From Neolewinella aurantiaca (GTDB lineage Bacteria > Bacteroidota > Bacteroidia > Chitinophagales > Saprospiraceae): 64,000 nt of DNA. This document shows, piece by piece, positions 8,694-16,798 of this stretch (its first letter is position 1; the number at the start of each line of letters is the position of its first letter). Both the position numbers and the translations under genes were made by a program. Location of the stretch: positions 22,929-86,928 of the forward strand of contig NZ_VOXD01000021.1 in the NCBI RefSeq assembly GCF_008014675.1, in the 5' to 3' direction. Below the pieces are notes generated by a model. That model did no database searches. It saw only the letters and a list, made by a program, of their open reading frames with translations, and was not told the origin of the DNA.

Positions 8694-9304
8694 TGCGAGG
8701 TGACGGGGCAAAGAAGCAAACCCCTCGGGCTGTGTCTCCGGCTGATCACTAATTCGGCCACTGCTGGCCTAAAAAGCAAAAACTCGCCATCAACCTTGCC
8801 CTTCGAAGTCTTGGAACCGTCGAATTTAATAGCCTTTCGGAAATGCAGCCGCTCCGTTTTGACTCATACAGCTTAATTTTTTTACGGCCACCAGCAACCG
8901 GATTAGTGGCCGGAGCCAAGGCCGAAGCTGCTTCGCAATGAAAATAACTAAAGGCACCGCTGGAGAAGTTCTACTCCGACTGAACCTTTTCTTGCCAATT
9001 GCGCGACCGGAGGTCGCTCATCCCCGCTATTCTCCGGAGGTGAAGGCAGCCAGGCTAAGGCCGAAATTGTTGCGCAGAGGAGAACAGCTGACGGCCGAAC
9101 AAAAGCTTATCCTAAATGCTCCAAAGCTCTGAAATTGGCAGCAAAGCACGGAACTGAGACGTTCCGGCTTCGGCCTTGGCACCGGCAGTGGAATCCGATT
9201 TTTGAAGCCGTTTAAAAATGGAAACTGTCTGAGCGTTCCTTCAGCCCCGAAATCAACATCAGAGACTTCGACCAACTCACGAGCCTCGAAGCAACCCAAC
9301 CAAT

Positions 9305-9512
9305 GCCGACGCGAGTTTTTCCATTTTAGGCGTCAAAAATTGGATTCCACGATCAGCCGGTGGCACAGCCTTGATTTTTTGGTTCGTTTTTTATCAAGAA
9401 AAAATGAACGGACAAAACGGGAACAAGCGCAGTCCTCGGGCACTGGTAGCAAGCACGCTTTACCGCCCCTCTCACCTTGCCTGCTGGCGGCCTTCTTTCG
9501 CTTCGCGTCTAC
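9305..9512. repeat. Direct repeat copy 2 (about 208 bp)
   Basis: Second copy, differing from the first by scattered substitutions and one A deleted in the poly-A run. Similarity fades after CTTTCGCT. Confidence 0.85.
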
Positions 9513-9571
9513 AGCGTGTGGGGCCAGAGTTACCTAATATCGTAGCGGACCATTCTTACACACCCATAAAC

Positions 9572-9685
9572 AGGGCAAACGCATCGTATTGTTCATCACA
9601 CCTCCGATGCAGGGTGTTCAGAATATTTGACACTGCCATTAGCTGTTTAAGATTAAGCAACTTTTTGTTTTGATGCGTTTGCCCT
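9572..9685. repeat. 114-bp element with 14-bp perfect terminal inverted repeats
   Basis: AGGGCAAACGCATC (9572-9585) is the exact reverse complement of GATGCGTTTGCCCT (9672-9685). The interior of 86 bp is A/T-rich with no reading frame. It could be a MITE-like remnant or a large stem-loop. No clear target-site duplication flanks it. Confidence 0.6.
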
Positions 9686-9728
9686 ATACCCTGAAAAGTT
9701 ATGTACCCGACATAAACTGAACGTTAAC

Positions 9729-9736
9729 TATTTTTG
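9729..9736 (+). promoter_or_regulatory. Putative -7 box TATTTTTG
   Basis: A perfect TAnnTTTG match ending 6 nt before the ATG of the phosphatase lipoprotein at 9743, predicting a leaderless or nearly leaderless transcript. Confidence 0.5.
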
Positions 9737-9742
9737 CGACCT

Positions 9743-10273
9743 ATGCTACAACGTTTGACGCTACTACTACTAACCGTTACATTCCTGTTTCTCTCTTCCT
9801 GTACTTCGGCCCGCAAGGCAGCCCAGGAGCAATTCGGTGATGAGAAGGTCACGACCTTTTACCTGGTTCGCCACGCAGAAAAAGACTTCGGTGACGATCC
9901 GATTCTGACCCCACAGGGAACGGAACGCGCTGAGCGCCTTAAGGAAATCATGAAAAACGTAGACCTGGCAGCTGTGTACAGCACGGATACGAAAAGAACC
10001 CAGCTCACAGCCAAGCCAACGGCAGATGACCACGGCCTCAAGATAGTTTCCTACCGTCCTACCCTGCTCAAGGAACTGTCAGAAAAGCTCAGATCGCTCT
10101 ACCGGGGTAAGGTCGTGCTGATTGTTGGCCACAGCAACACGACGCCGGCCATGACGAATTACCTTACGGACTCTAACGTACACCCGCGCTTCAGCGAACT
10201 GGATTACACTAACTTTTACCTGGTTACGCTGCCGAGAATCGGAGCACCCGACGTGCAGAAACTCCGTTATTAA
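9743..10273 (+). CDS. Histidine phosphatase family lipoprotein (phosphoglycerate mutase-like)
   Basis: A 176-residue protein with a lipoprotein signal peptide ending FLSSC (Cys20), so it acts outside the cytoplasm. The catalytic LVRHAEKD motif has the phospho-accepting His at residue 44. A second-half GHSN motif carries the second catalytic His, and YSTDTKRTQLTA is the usual intermediate motif. Length is short but typical of SixA/PGAM-like single-domain members. The substrate is unknown. The ATG at 9743 was chosen because the longer frame begins with a TTG inside the promoter box. Confidence 0.85.
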   Translation: MLQRLTLLLLTVTFLFLSSCTSARKAAQEQFGDEKVTTFYLVRHAEKDFGDDPILTPQGTERAERLKEIMKNVDLAAVYSTDTKRTQLTAKPTADDHGLKIVSYRPTLLKELSEKLRSLYRGKVVLIVGHSNTTPAMTNYLTDSNVHPRFSELDYTNFYLVTLPRIGAPDVQKLRY

Positions 10274-10320
10274 AGACAAAGGTTTGGGTAGGGCCCAACG
10301 ACCGGAGTATTCCGTGAGCA

Positions 10321-10359
10321 CCTTGCTTTCATCCATTTTTTGCATCCTGCGGCCGCGCC
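10321..10359 (-). repeat. Dispersed REP-like element at the start of the DUF819 gene
   Basis: Minus-strand core GGCGCGGCCGCAGGATGCA (one inserted T relative to the consensus) at 10341-10359. The tail AAAAATGGATGAAAGCAAGG extends to 10321. Confidence 0.6.
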
Positions 10360-11530
10360 CCGAAACAACACTCAGTTCGTTCGGGTCGCCGCTGCCACTT
10401 ACCTTGGCGGCATGATTGCATCGATCGTTCTCTGTATCGCGTTTCCTTTTTTTGCCCGCTTTGCCGACCGTAAAGGTCTGTTTCCCGCATGGCTGAGTTC
10501 TATTATCGCTTGTTACCTGGTCGGGATCCTGGTCAGTAACCTTCGGCTCTGGGAAGTCGATAACGAGCTGATGGAATCGGTAGCCGGAGCCAGTATGCTG
10601 ATCGGTTTACCACTCCTGCTCTTTGCGGTCAGGATACGGGAAAGCCTTAAGTATGCGGGTCAGATGCTTTTCGGTTTCGTACTCTGCTGCCTTGCAGGAT
10701 TACTCTGCACCGGCGTCGTTGGCTACCTGATGAGTGGCCAGATCGAGGATTCCTGGAAAATTGCCGGCATGCTCGTTGGGCTTTATACCGGCGGAACACC
10801 TAACGTACAGGCGATTGGCCTGGCGCTCGACGCTCCATCGGAATACCTGGTTCTGGTTCAGGCCGCAGACGTGCTGCTGGGTGGCAGCTATCTGTTGGGA
10901 CTGGTAACCTTCTTACCCGCAGTTTTTGCGCGGTTTTACCGCGCTTCAGAAACAACAAGCCACGAAACACCGACGGAGGAAGAGGACCAGATCGGGTTGC
11001 CCCGACAACTGGTACAACTCGGCACCGCACTGGGAGTGACCGCGGCTAGTGTGGGTGTAACTTACCTGCTGACCGGAGGAATGAAAGACCTCACCGTATT
11101 GATACTGGTGCTCACTACCCTGTCGTTGGTTGTTGCCACCAGCCCCCTATCCGACCGGATCGGGAACAGTTACCCCCTTGGCGAGTACTTTATTCTGGTC
11201 TTTTGTGTGGCCCTCGGCCTGATGGCCGATTTCAGAGCGCTGGCTGCGGACGGGATGGACCTGCTTTACTTTTCGGCCCTTGCGCTTGTTTCCACCACGC
11301 TTCTGCACCTGCTTCTGTGCAAGCTGTTCGACGTTGACCGCGACACGATGATCCTTAGCTACGTTGCGGGCTTCTACGGTCCTGTTTTTGTGGTTCAGGT
11401 AGCGGCGGCACTACGGAACAAGCGGCTCCTTGCTGCTGGTATTGCTGTCTCGCTTTTTGGCTTTGGGATCGGTAATTACCTCGGGATTGGCCTTGCTTAC
11501 CTTATTGACTACCTTACGGCTCTTAGCTAA
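10340..11530 (+). CDS. DUF819 family integral membrane protein
   Basis: A polytopic inner-membrane protein of up to 396 residues with about 10-11 hydrophobic segments. Family-typical stretches are the LIGLPLLLFAVRI helix and the GLYTGGTPNVQAIGLAL motif near residues 150-170, followed by a hydrophilic loop (ETTSHETPTEEEDQ) and a second bundle. Function is unknown; relatives are thought to be transporters. The longest frame starts with TTG at 10340, inside a dispersed repeat; the first ATG is at 10412 (residue 25), so the start is uncertain. Its last 120 bp overlap the 3' end of the convergent AI-2E-type gene. Confidence 0.85.
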   Translation: MHPAAAPRNNTQFVRVAAATYLGGMIASIVLCIAFPFFARFADRKGLFPAWLSSIIACYLVGILVSNLRLWEVDNELMESVAGASMLIGLPLLLFAVRIRESLKYAGQMLFGFVLCCLAGLLCTGVVGYLMSGQIEDSWKIAGMLVGLYTGGTPNVQAIGLALDAPSEYLVLVQAADVLLGGSYLLGLVTFLPAVFARFYRASETTSHETPTEEEDQIGLPRQLVQLGTALGVTAASVGVTYLLTGGMKDLTVLILVLTTLSLVVATSPLSDRIGNSYPLGEYFILVFCVALGLMADFRALAADGMDLLYFSALALVSTTLLHLLLCKLFDVDRDTMILSYVAGFYGPVFVVQVAAALRNKRLLAAGIAVSLFGFGIGNYLGIGLAYLIDYLTALS

Positions 11531-12673
11531 CCGGGGCTGGGTAAGGATGTAATTTTTCTTATTGAACAGACTTGTTACCCGATACTCTGGCTTGTGGAAC
11601 TCTGTAAGAAAGATATCGGAATGATCGTACAAGTCGTCGCTGAGCAGCAGCGCGATTGGCTTCAGGGGCTTGATATGGTCAAGGATGATGCGTAGCATCG
11701 CCAGAAGCGGAATGGCCAGAACGAGGCCCGCAAGCCCCCAAAAGGCCGCGCCAAGGATAAGGGCAATGATCGCCGCCAAGGCGTTAATCTTGACGCTGTT
11801 TCCTACGATTTTGGGTGTAATCATGTTCCCCTCTACAAACTGAACGGAAGTGTACAGAACCACTACCGCAGCGGGTTGCCAGAGCGTGGTGGTGGTTGCA
11901 ATCGCATAAAGCAAAGGGAGCAGCCCCCCCAGAGTAGTCCCTACATAAGGGATAATGGCGAGCAACGCGCCGAGAAAACCCCAGACCAAAGGATATTGAA
12001 TACCGATTATCCATAAGCCGAGGCTGTTGAGTACCCCCAGCACGAGCATCACAATCAGCATTCCGCTCAGGTAATCAGTGGCGACGTGCTGAATTTCCTT
12101 AATGGTGTGTTCTCCCTCCGCCTGGGAAGCATCCCCGAACTGACCAATGAGGAAGTTCTTGAAAGCAGAACGGTACAGCAGAAAAAAGAAAGTATAAAGA
12201 ATTGTGAGCAGAAAGTTACCGATCACGTAGCCCGAAGCCGTAAGCCCCGAAGTCAGAATCGGGAAGGGCTCCAGAACTGAGTTCATGAAGTTTTCGTCGA
12301 AATAGCGGGTAGTTTCACGTGAGGTCATTCCGAACCAGGCTCCGCATCTGTTCAGCACCTCAGTAATAGTATCCTGCAGGTTCAGCACGATGTTGTCAGC
12401 TTCATTAACAACGGCGCTTACCCGGATAAAGAAAAAAGAAAAGATACTGCCGATCAGCAAGCCAACGATCAGTAACGTAAGGAGGATCGCCAATACCCGG
12501 CTGCGGACTACATCTTCAATACGATCGCAGACAGGCTTCAGCATAAAAGCAAACAAAACACCAAAAGTGATAGGCACAAAAAAACCACTGCCTATGTACA
12601 ACACGTAAAGCGCTATACACAGGCAGATTAAGGCGTAGGCCAGCTTTTGAATACTGAATTGGACGTTACTCAT
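11411..12673 (-). CDS. AI-2E family transporter (PerM-like permease)
   Basis: A 420-residue inner-membrane protein with about eight hydrophobic segments in the family arrangement: two N-terminal helices with FGVLFAFMLKPVCDRIE, a soluble-looking middle, and the conserved block WGFLGALLAIIPYVGTTLGG near residue 230, followed by VQFVEGNMITPKIVGNSVKINAL. These identify the PF01594 family, whose members include autoinducer-2 exporters and Na+/H+ antiporter-like proteins; the substrate here is unknown. The C-terminal 60 residues are polar and Lys/Ser-rich and are encoded in the 120-bp overlap with the convergent DUF819 gene. It lies 3 bp after the upstream small membrane protein gene, so the two are probably co-transcribed. 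Confidence 0.9.
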   Translation of the reverse strand: MSNVQFSIQKLAYALICLCIALYVLYIGSGFFVPITFGVLFAFMLKPVCDRIEDVVRSRVLAILLTLLIVGLLIGSIFSFFFIRVSAVVNEADNIVLNLQDTITEVLNRCGAWFGMTSRETTRYFDENFMNSVLEPFPILTSGLTASGYVIGNFLLTILYTFFFLLYRSAFKNFLIGQFGDASQAEGEHTIKEIQHVATDYLSGMLIVMLVLGVLNSLGLWIIGIQYPLVWGFLGALLAIIPYVGTTLGGLLPLLYAIATTTTLWQPAAVVVLYTSVQFVEGNMITPKIVGNSVKINALAAIIALILGAAFWGLAGLVLAIPLLAMLRIILDHIKPLKPIALLLSDDLYDHSDIFLTEFHKPEYRVTSLFNKKNYILTQPRLAKSRKVVNKVSKANPEVITDPKAKKRDSNTSSKEPLVP

Positions 12674-12676
12674 ATA

Positions 12677-13192
12677 TTAATCTTCTGGAGATCCTTTATC
12701 CTTCAAGCCTTGCAGAATCACGAAGCCGATGATCATGACGAAAACAACAGTCTCAAAGATAAGCAGACCACTGTTTATCGTTGCGCTGAGAAAGTCTGCC
12801 CCTTCGTTCATAAACTGCTCAAAAGAAGAGGAAGTTGCAAGGTAGAAGATAAGGTTCGCCAGCCCGATCGTTGCGGCGGTCCATACTGCTATGTAACACA
12901 GGAGTATCAGTCCGCCCTTAAAGATATGCCCTTTGGGCATCGTTCTTGCAAAAGACCTGAGCGCCAGGTAAAGCACAGGGATGATAAGGAGGTGCTTGGA
13001 GAACCTGATCCCCAGCGGGACGCTGAGTTGGTCACCGCCGTTGCCTCCGTAAATCATGTTTATCACGATCAGGAAAGCGGAGGTGATGAGACCAAGGACA
13101 ATACCGTAGTTGCGGCTGGCCGATGCAGTGTCAAAACTGCTCAGTACGTCATTATGTAATTTAGGTGGGTTTGTTTTGCTAGTGGTAATCAT
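12677..13192 (-). CDS. Small four-helix membrane protein, DUF4199-like
   Basis: A 171-residue protein with four hydrophobic segments (near residues 30-46, 67-83, 92-120 and 143-161). The pattern of a first helix after a soluble N-terminus, a KGHIFKGG turn, and a last helix followed by a short charged tail resembles DUF4199 proteins of Bacteroidota, whose function is not known. The gene ends 3 bp before the AI-2E-type permease start, which suggests one operon. Family assignment is tentative. Confidence 0.6.
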   Translation of the reverse strand: MITTSKTNPPKLHNDVLSSFDTASASRNYGIVLGLITSAFLIVINMIYGGNGGDQLSVPLGIRFSKHLLIIPVLYLALRSFARTMPKGHIFKGGLILLCYIAVWTAATIGLANLIFYLATSSSFEQFMNEGADFLSATINSGLLIFETVVFVMIIGFVILQGLKDKGSPED

Positions 13193-13273
13193 TGTAGTTC
13201 ATTTTGGTTAATTAGAAAGTTATCCGGACCGAAGTCTTTTCGTAGGCCTGCTCATTTGCCGAAGGCTGATGCC

Positions 13274-13966
13274 CTAACCTACGTAGCGGGCCCGCAAGCG
13301 TTCGAGCTCGCGGACTTTGCTTTCCAGCTCCTGGGCTCGCTTCGCTTTTTCTTCAGCGGTTTCAAGATCGCTGCCGACTTCATTTCTCATCTTCTCGATT
13401 TTTTCCTGGTACTTTTCGATTTTCGATTCGTACTTCTCGATCTTAGACCGGGCCTTCTCTGCATCCTTACTTGCGTCAGAACTATCGTCCCGGATATCGT
13501 CTAAGTCTTCTCGCGCTTTCTCGAGTTTCTCGTCGAAGTATTGGGTATAGAAGAAAGTGCGGAACTCGAGCATAATGGCACGGGCGGCTTCGTACTGTTT
13601 AGGGTGAGCCTCTTCGGTCACTACATCGTTGGCGGTATAAGCGATTGCGAAACTGACTCTGGCAGATTCCGTTGTACCTCCGAATTTGGCGTAAAGGTCA
13701 GCGTTCTTCTGGCTGATGATCGGTACGACTGCCTGTTCTGCCTCATAGGAGATAGAACTGCGGTTTTTATTCAATTTGTCGAAATCGACGTCGTAACGGT
13801 CTTTCCAGAAGTCTTCCCAGACATCGGCGACTTCTTCGTAGTCAGCGTCGAGGTCCATTGATAAGGAAGACATAGATGTTTTATCGAATTCGGTAATGCC
13901 CGATTTTACCTGGGCGTTAAGCATGAAGCCATATGCCGTAAAAAGGAGGATGAATAGATATTTCAT
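13274..13966 (-). CDS. Exported coiled-coil protein of unknown function
   Basis: A 230-residue protein with a clear signal peptide (MKYLFILLFTAYGFMLNAQ). I chose the ATG at 13966 because the frame upstream would bury the signal peptide. Residues about 25-145 form a compact mixed region with many aromatic and acidic residues; residues about 150-228 are a continuous Lys/Glu/Arg coiled coil with heptads such as KIEKYESKIEKYQEKIEKM. No family is recognised. It follows another exported coiled-coil protein on the same strand, but a terminator hairpin separates them. Confidence 0.75.
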   Translation of the reverse strand: MKYLFILLFTAYGFMLNAQVKSGITEFDKTSMSSLSMDLDADYEEVADVWEDFWKDRYDVDFDKLNKNRSSISYEAEQAVVPIISQKNADLYAKFGGTTESARVSFAIAYTANDVVTEEAHPKQYEAARAIMLEFRTFFYTQYFDEKLEKAREDLDDIRDDSSDASKDAEKARSKIEKYESKIEKYQEKIEKMRNEVGSDLETAEEKAKRAQELESKVRELERLRARYVG

Positions 13967-13989
13967 AGTAGATATATAGTTTTCTTTAA

Positions 13990-14028
13990 ATAAAAATGCC
14001 CGGTGAGTGTTGTTCACAATCACCGGGC
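13990..14028 (-). terminator. Intrinsic terminator after the coiled-coil lipoprotein gene
   Basis: On the minus strand GCCCGGTGA (14028-14020) pairs perfectly with TCACCGGGC (14006-13998), followed by ATTTTTATTTAAAG. Confidence 0.85.
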
Positions 14029-14078
14029 TAGCTTATAATTACTTGTCTGGTGGTTTAAAGCCACAAGAGATTTACCTT

Positions 14079-14543
14079 TTAGTCAAGGTCTCCTTCTGGA
14101 TCGGTGGCGCGTTCCACATCTTTGAGGAACTGCTTGGACTCGTTGGTGAAGTCTTTCCAGCCTTTCTTGACGTCGCCTTTGAAGTTCTTCCAGCCAGACT
14201 CCATGTTGTCGCCAACCCGGTTCATGCGATCGTCGAGATCATTGCTGTAGGACTCCAGCTCTTCCCATTCTTTCTTGAGCTCTTCCTTGGCATCATCCGA
14301 TGCAGTTTCCATTTCGGCCTCGATGGCTTCCATACGTGCATCGATGTTCATACGGGCTTCTCTGAATTCGCGGTCGAGCTCATTGCTCTCGTCTTTGATT
14401 TCAGCGCCCATTTCGGACATGGCGTTTTGTGTTTCGTTTACCATTTCATCCGTTGCACGGTCGGCGTCAGAATTTTCAGCACAGCTGTAAAAAGCACCTG
14501 CAATGGCAAAAAGAAGGGTGAGGGTGAGAATGCGGATTTTCAT
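14079..14543 (-). CDS. Coiled-coil lipoprotein of unknown function
   Basis: A 154-residue protein with a lipoprotein signal peptide ending FYSC (Cys21). The mature part is almost entirely charged and helical, strongly acidic at first (MVNETQNAMSEMGAEIKDES), with two repeats of a WKNF/WKDF-type amphipathic motif near residues 122-137. Small lipoproteins of this kind can brace the envelope, as Lpp does, but there is no sequence evidence for that here. It stands between an MscS-type channel and another exported coiled-coil gene, all on the minus strand, and ends in a strong terminator. Confidence 0.75.
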   Translation of the reverse strand: MKIRILTLTLLFAIAGAFYSCAENSDADRATDEMVNETQNAMSEMGAEIKDESNELDREFREARMNIDARMEAIEAEMETASDDAKEELKKEWEELESYSNDLDDRMNRVGDNMESGWKNFKGDVKKGWKDFTNESKQFLKDVERATDPEGDLD

Positions 14544-14622
14544 AATAAAATGTTTTTTTTTGGTTAAAAAGGACGTTAGTCCGATAAGGTGTGATAGTCT
14601 ACCGAAGGTTACAATCCCTCGT

Positions 14623-15609
14623 CTATTTATTAGAACGGGAAGCGTTTATTGCGTGTTCGCTTCCGTTGGATTTTGAAGATTTTTTTTGGATATTTTTTTC
14701 ATTAATGCCTTTCAACATCCCGGAGAGTTTTTCACCTCCCTTAATACCGAAGTCGAGTGTACGGATCGGGAACGGAATCATGATATCGTTGTCGTTATAA
14801 GCGGTCATAATGGCCATGATCGCATCACTCTGGGCGGCCAGGAAATCAGCCTGTCCGGTTTTACGCTGATCGAGCCAAAACCGCAGGGTATAGTTGACCG
14901 AACTACCGCCGAACTCGTTGAAGAACAGCTGTACATCTTTAGCCTCGTCGTGCGCTACGTTGTCTTTGATGGCTTTTATGGTTACATCTTTTACCTTGGC
15001 GAGGTCGTCACCGTAGCTTACACCACAGGCGATATCCACCCTTCTTTTTTTCAACAAGTCGTAATTCTTAAGGGGGCTTTGAGCGACAATTTTGTTCGGA
15101 ATCATCACTTCCTGCCCTTGTAGGGTTTCCAGTGCTGTGTGGCGAAGGGTTATCTCTCTGACCTTACCGAGATGGCCGTCTACTTCGATGAGGTCACCAA
15201 CACGAAATAAAGAACGGACGGTAAGGATGACACCGCTGAAGAAGTTCAGGATCGGGTCCTGGAAGGCCAAACCAACGGCAAGTCCTACCACCCCCGCACC
15301 GGCAACGATTTTGTTTACTGCGCCATCCAGCTGCAGTACCGAAAGGACCAGTAAGCCAAACATCGCAACCACCAGAATAGTGAGCAAGGTGCTGATCAGG
15401 TTAGCAATTTTGCCGTCCCGCACCAGTTTCCGGCTCAGTTTATCGAAGTATTTCTTCAGAAACCGGGTGACCACCCAACCGATCAATGCGATGATGATCG
15501 CCAGCAGCATATTAGGAAGAAGCTTGAGGAAGCTCGTCCACCAACTCTTGATCTCAAGAAAAAGTGGATCAAGGTCAAAAGTAATTCCGAAGATTTCAAA
15601 TAATAACAT
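14623..15609 (-). CDS. Small-conductance mechanosensitive channel, MscS family
   Basis: A membrane channel of about 328 residues that would release solutes during osmotic downshock. Three hydrophobic segments lie in the first 130 residues; the pore-lining third helix contains the Gly/Ala-rich IVAGAGVVGLAVGLAFQDPILNFFSG stretch, described here by its GLAVGLAFQ core. The beta domain follows with VGDLIEVDGHLGKV and the PNKIVAQSPLKNY strand typical of MscS. The ATG at 15609 is chosen; an in-frame ATG at 15651 would add 14 residues and cannot be excluded. The C-terminal 50 residues are polar and lineage-specific. Confidence 0.92.
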   Translation of the reverse strand: MLLFEIFGITFDLDPLFLEIKSWWTSFLKLLPNMLLAIIIALIGWVVTRFLKKYFDKLSRKLVRDGKIANLISTLLTILVVAMFGLLVLSVLQLDGAVNKIVAGAGVVGLAVGLAFQDPILNFFSGVILTVRSLFRVGDLIEVDGHLGKVREITLRHTALETLQGQEVMIPNKIVAQSPLKNYDLLKKRRVDIACGVSYGDDLAKVKDVTIKAIKDNVAHDEAKDVQLFFNEFGGSSVNYTLRFWLDQRKTGQADFLAAQSDAIMAIMTAYNDNDIMIPFPIRTLDFGIKGGEKLSGMLKGINEKNIQKKSSKSNGSEHAINASRSNK

Positions 15610-15737
15610 ACTTAGCAGGAGTGGTTTGGTAATAAAACCGCCAGCGATCATGTGGTGTTCGTTTGCAGGAGAAAGCGGAAAGCCCCTTGTACCGCTAAAA
15701 CCCTACGTTCGGATCATCCGCAAACTACCTTCGCCAT

Positions 15738-16340
15738 ATGCCATGTTACTACCTTATCAACAAGCCCTACGGGATGCTCAGCCAGTTCACCCGCGAAGCG
15801 CCCGGGCACCGGGTGCTTGGTGATCTGTTCCCGTTTCCGAAGGATGTTTACCCCGTCGGCCGTCTTGATCGTGACAGCGAGGGGCTGCTTATACTTACCA
15901 ACGACCGTAAGCTGAACGAAGCCCTGCTGCACCCTAAAAACAAACATGGTCGTACTTACTGGGCGAGAGTAGAAGGCGTGCCTGATCCCGAAAAGCTACG
16001 GGAACTGGAGCGCGGCGTCACCATCAGGGCTAAGGGGAAAACCCACCAGTGCGCTCCTTTACGAACCCGGATACTCAGCGATGAAGAAACCGAAAACCTG
16101 CCCGAACGGGTTCCGCCGGTGCGTTACCGCAAAAGCGTACCCGATGCCTGGCTCGAACTGACGCTGACGGAAGGGAAAAACCGGCAAGTTCGCAAAATGT
16201 GTGCAGCCGTCGGCCTGCCGGTACTGCGCCTGATCCGGGTCGGAATCGAGTCGCTCAGCCTCAGCGAACTTGCCGGAGAAACCGTAAAAGAGGTGGATTC
16301 TGGCTGGTTGATGCCAAAAATTGGCCTCAAAACTCCTTGA
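15738..16340 (+). CDS. rluE: 23S rRNA pseudouridine synthase, RluE-type
   Basis: A 200-residue enzyme of the RsuA/RluB/E/F family, without the N-terminal S4 domain, as in RluE. It starts directly with YYLINKPYGMLSQFT. The catalytic motif GRLDRDSEGLL has Asp44 as the nucleophile. The late motif LTEGKNRQVRKMCAAVGLPVLRLIR is family-typical, here identified by GKNRQVRKM. RluE modifies U2457 of E. coli 23S rRNA; the same target is inferred from family only. It is divergently oriented from the MscS gene. Confidence 0.88.
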   Translation: MPCYYLINKPYGMLSQFTREAPGHRVLGDLFPFPKDVYPVGRLDRDSEGLLILTNDRKLNEALLHPKNKHGRTYWARVEGVPDPEKLRELERGVTIRAKGKTHQCAPLRTRILSDEETENLPERVPPVRYRKSVPDAWLELTLTEGKNRQVRKMCAAVGLPVLRLIRVGIESLSLSELAGETVKEVDSGWLMPKIGLKTP

Positions 16341-16444
16341 TTTTGAACTACCGGGAGAAAAAAATTATTACCTTGCCCGTAGAGCTGATGAAGGAAATCT
16401 CCTCATTCACCAACTCCAAATCGTTGCATAAGTAAGTTAACTAC

Positions 16445-16663
16445 ATGGACATTTTACGCAATAAGGTAGAACGCGTCGCCTTCGGGGTGTGCGCCTGGAT
16501 GGCTGACCGTATGGGCATTCAGCGCAGGCGCGTTCGCATGTATTTCATCTACCTTTCCTGCCTTTCCCTTGGGTCATCGGTCCTGTTTTACCTCTTCGCA
16601 GCCTTCTGGCTCAACGTCCGTGAATATATGCGGGAAGGAAAACGAAGATTGATCCGGCCGTAA
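16445..16663 (+). CDS. PspC domain protein
   Basis: A 72-residue single-pass membrane protein. It shows the PspC pattern: an N-terminal GVCAWMADRMGI segment, the VRMYFIYLSCLSLGSSVLFYL transmembrane helix near residues 30-50 and a charged end. PspC modules sense envelope stress in phage-shock systems, and short stand-alone PspC proteins are common in Bacteroidota. A TACCTTGC box about 75 bp upstream may be its promoter. It is the only Psp-related gene in the window. Confidence 0.78.
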   Translation: MDILRNKVERVAFGVCAWMADRMGIQRRRVRMYFIYLSCLSLGSSVLFYLFAAFWLNVREYMREGKRRLIRP

Positions 16664-16709
16664 TTGCGACAATAAGCAGTAGTTACTGGCTCAATAATCT
16701 GATTCAGGC

Positions 16710-16751
16710 GGCGCTGACGCAGGTGCAATGGAGGTTCATACAAAAGCAATG
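16710..16751 (+). repeat. Dispersed REP-like element downstream of pspC
   Basis: Core GGCGCTGACGCAGGTGCA at 16710-16727. Tail ATGGAGGTTCATACAAAAGC with AATG ends at 16751. The full tail is conserved. Confidence 0.75.
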
Positions 16752-16786
16752 TGAATTAAAACAACCTCTTTAGTCCACCCGGGCTC

Positions 16787-16794
16787 TACCTTCG
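16787..16794 (+). promoter_or_regulatory. Putative -7 box TACCTTCG
   Basis: Ends only 4 nt before the ATG at 16799, so transcription would start at or inside the start codon (leaderless). It matches TAnnTTYG. Confidence 0.4.
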
Positions 16795-16798
16795 CACC

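Larger units (their letters stand above)
8222..9728. other. Gene-free repeat region of 1.5 kb
   Basis: No frame in this stretch has plausible coding character. It contains two copies of a roughly 208-bp direct repeat (8485 and 9305, start-to-start 820 bp) and a 114-bp element with 14-bp perfect terminal inverted repeats at 9572. The rest, including 8694-9304, has no feature I can name. Confidence 0.7.

Noticed and set aside
8355..9673. Short frames in the 8.2-9.7 kb region with FHFRRQKLDSTISRW-like text
   Set aside because: The same text occurs in both copies of a DNA repeat, in different frame contexts and with a frame-shifting deletion in one. This points to a DNA element, not a protein.
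11302..11318. TGCACCTGC match inside the DUF819 gene as another copy of the dispersed element
   Set aside because: Only nine core bases match; the rest of the core and the tail are absent.
16389..16436. 15-codon frame (MKEISSF start) between rluE and pspC as a possible leader peptide
   Set aside because: Too short to judge, no run of regulatory codons and no attenuator hairpin after it.
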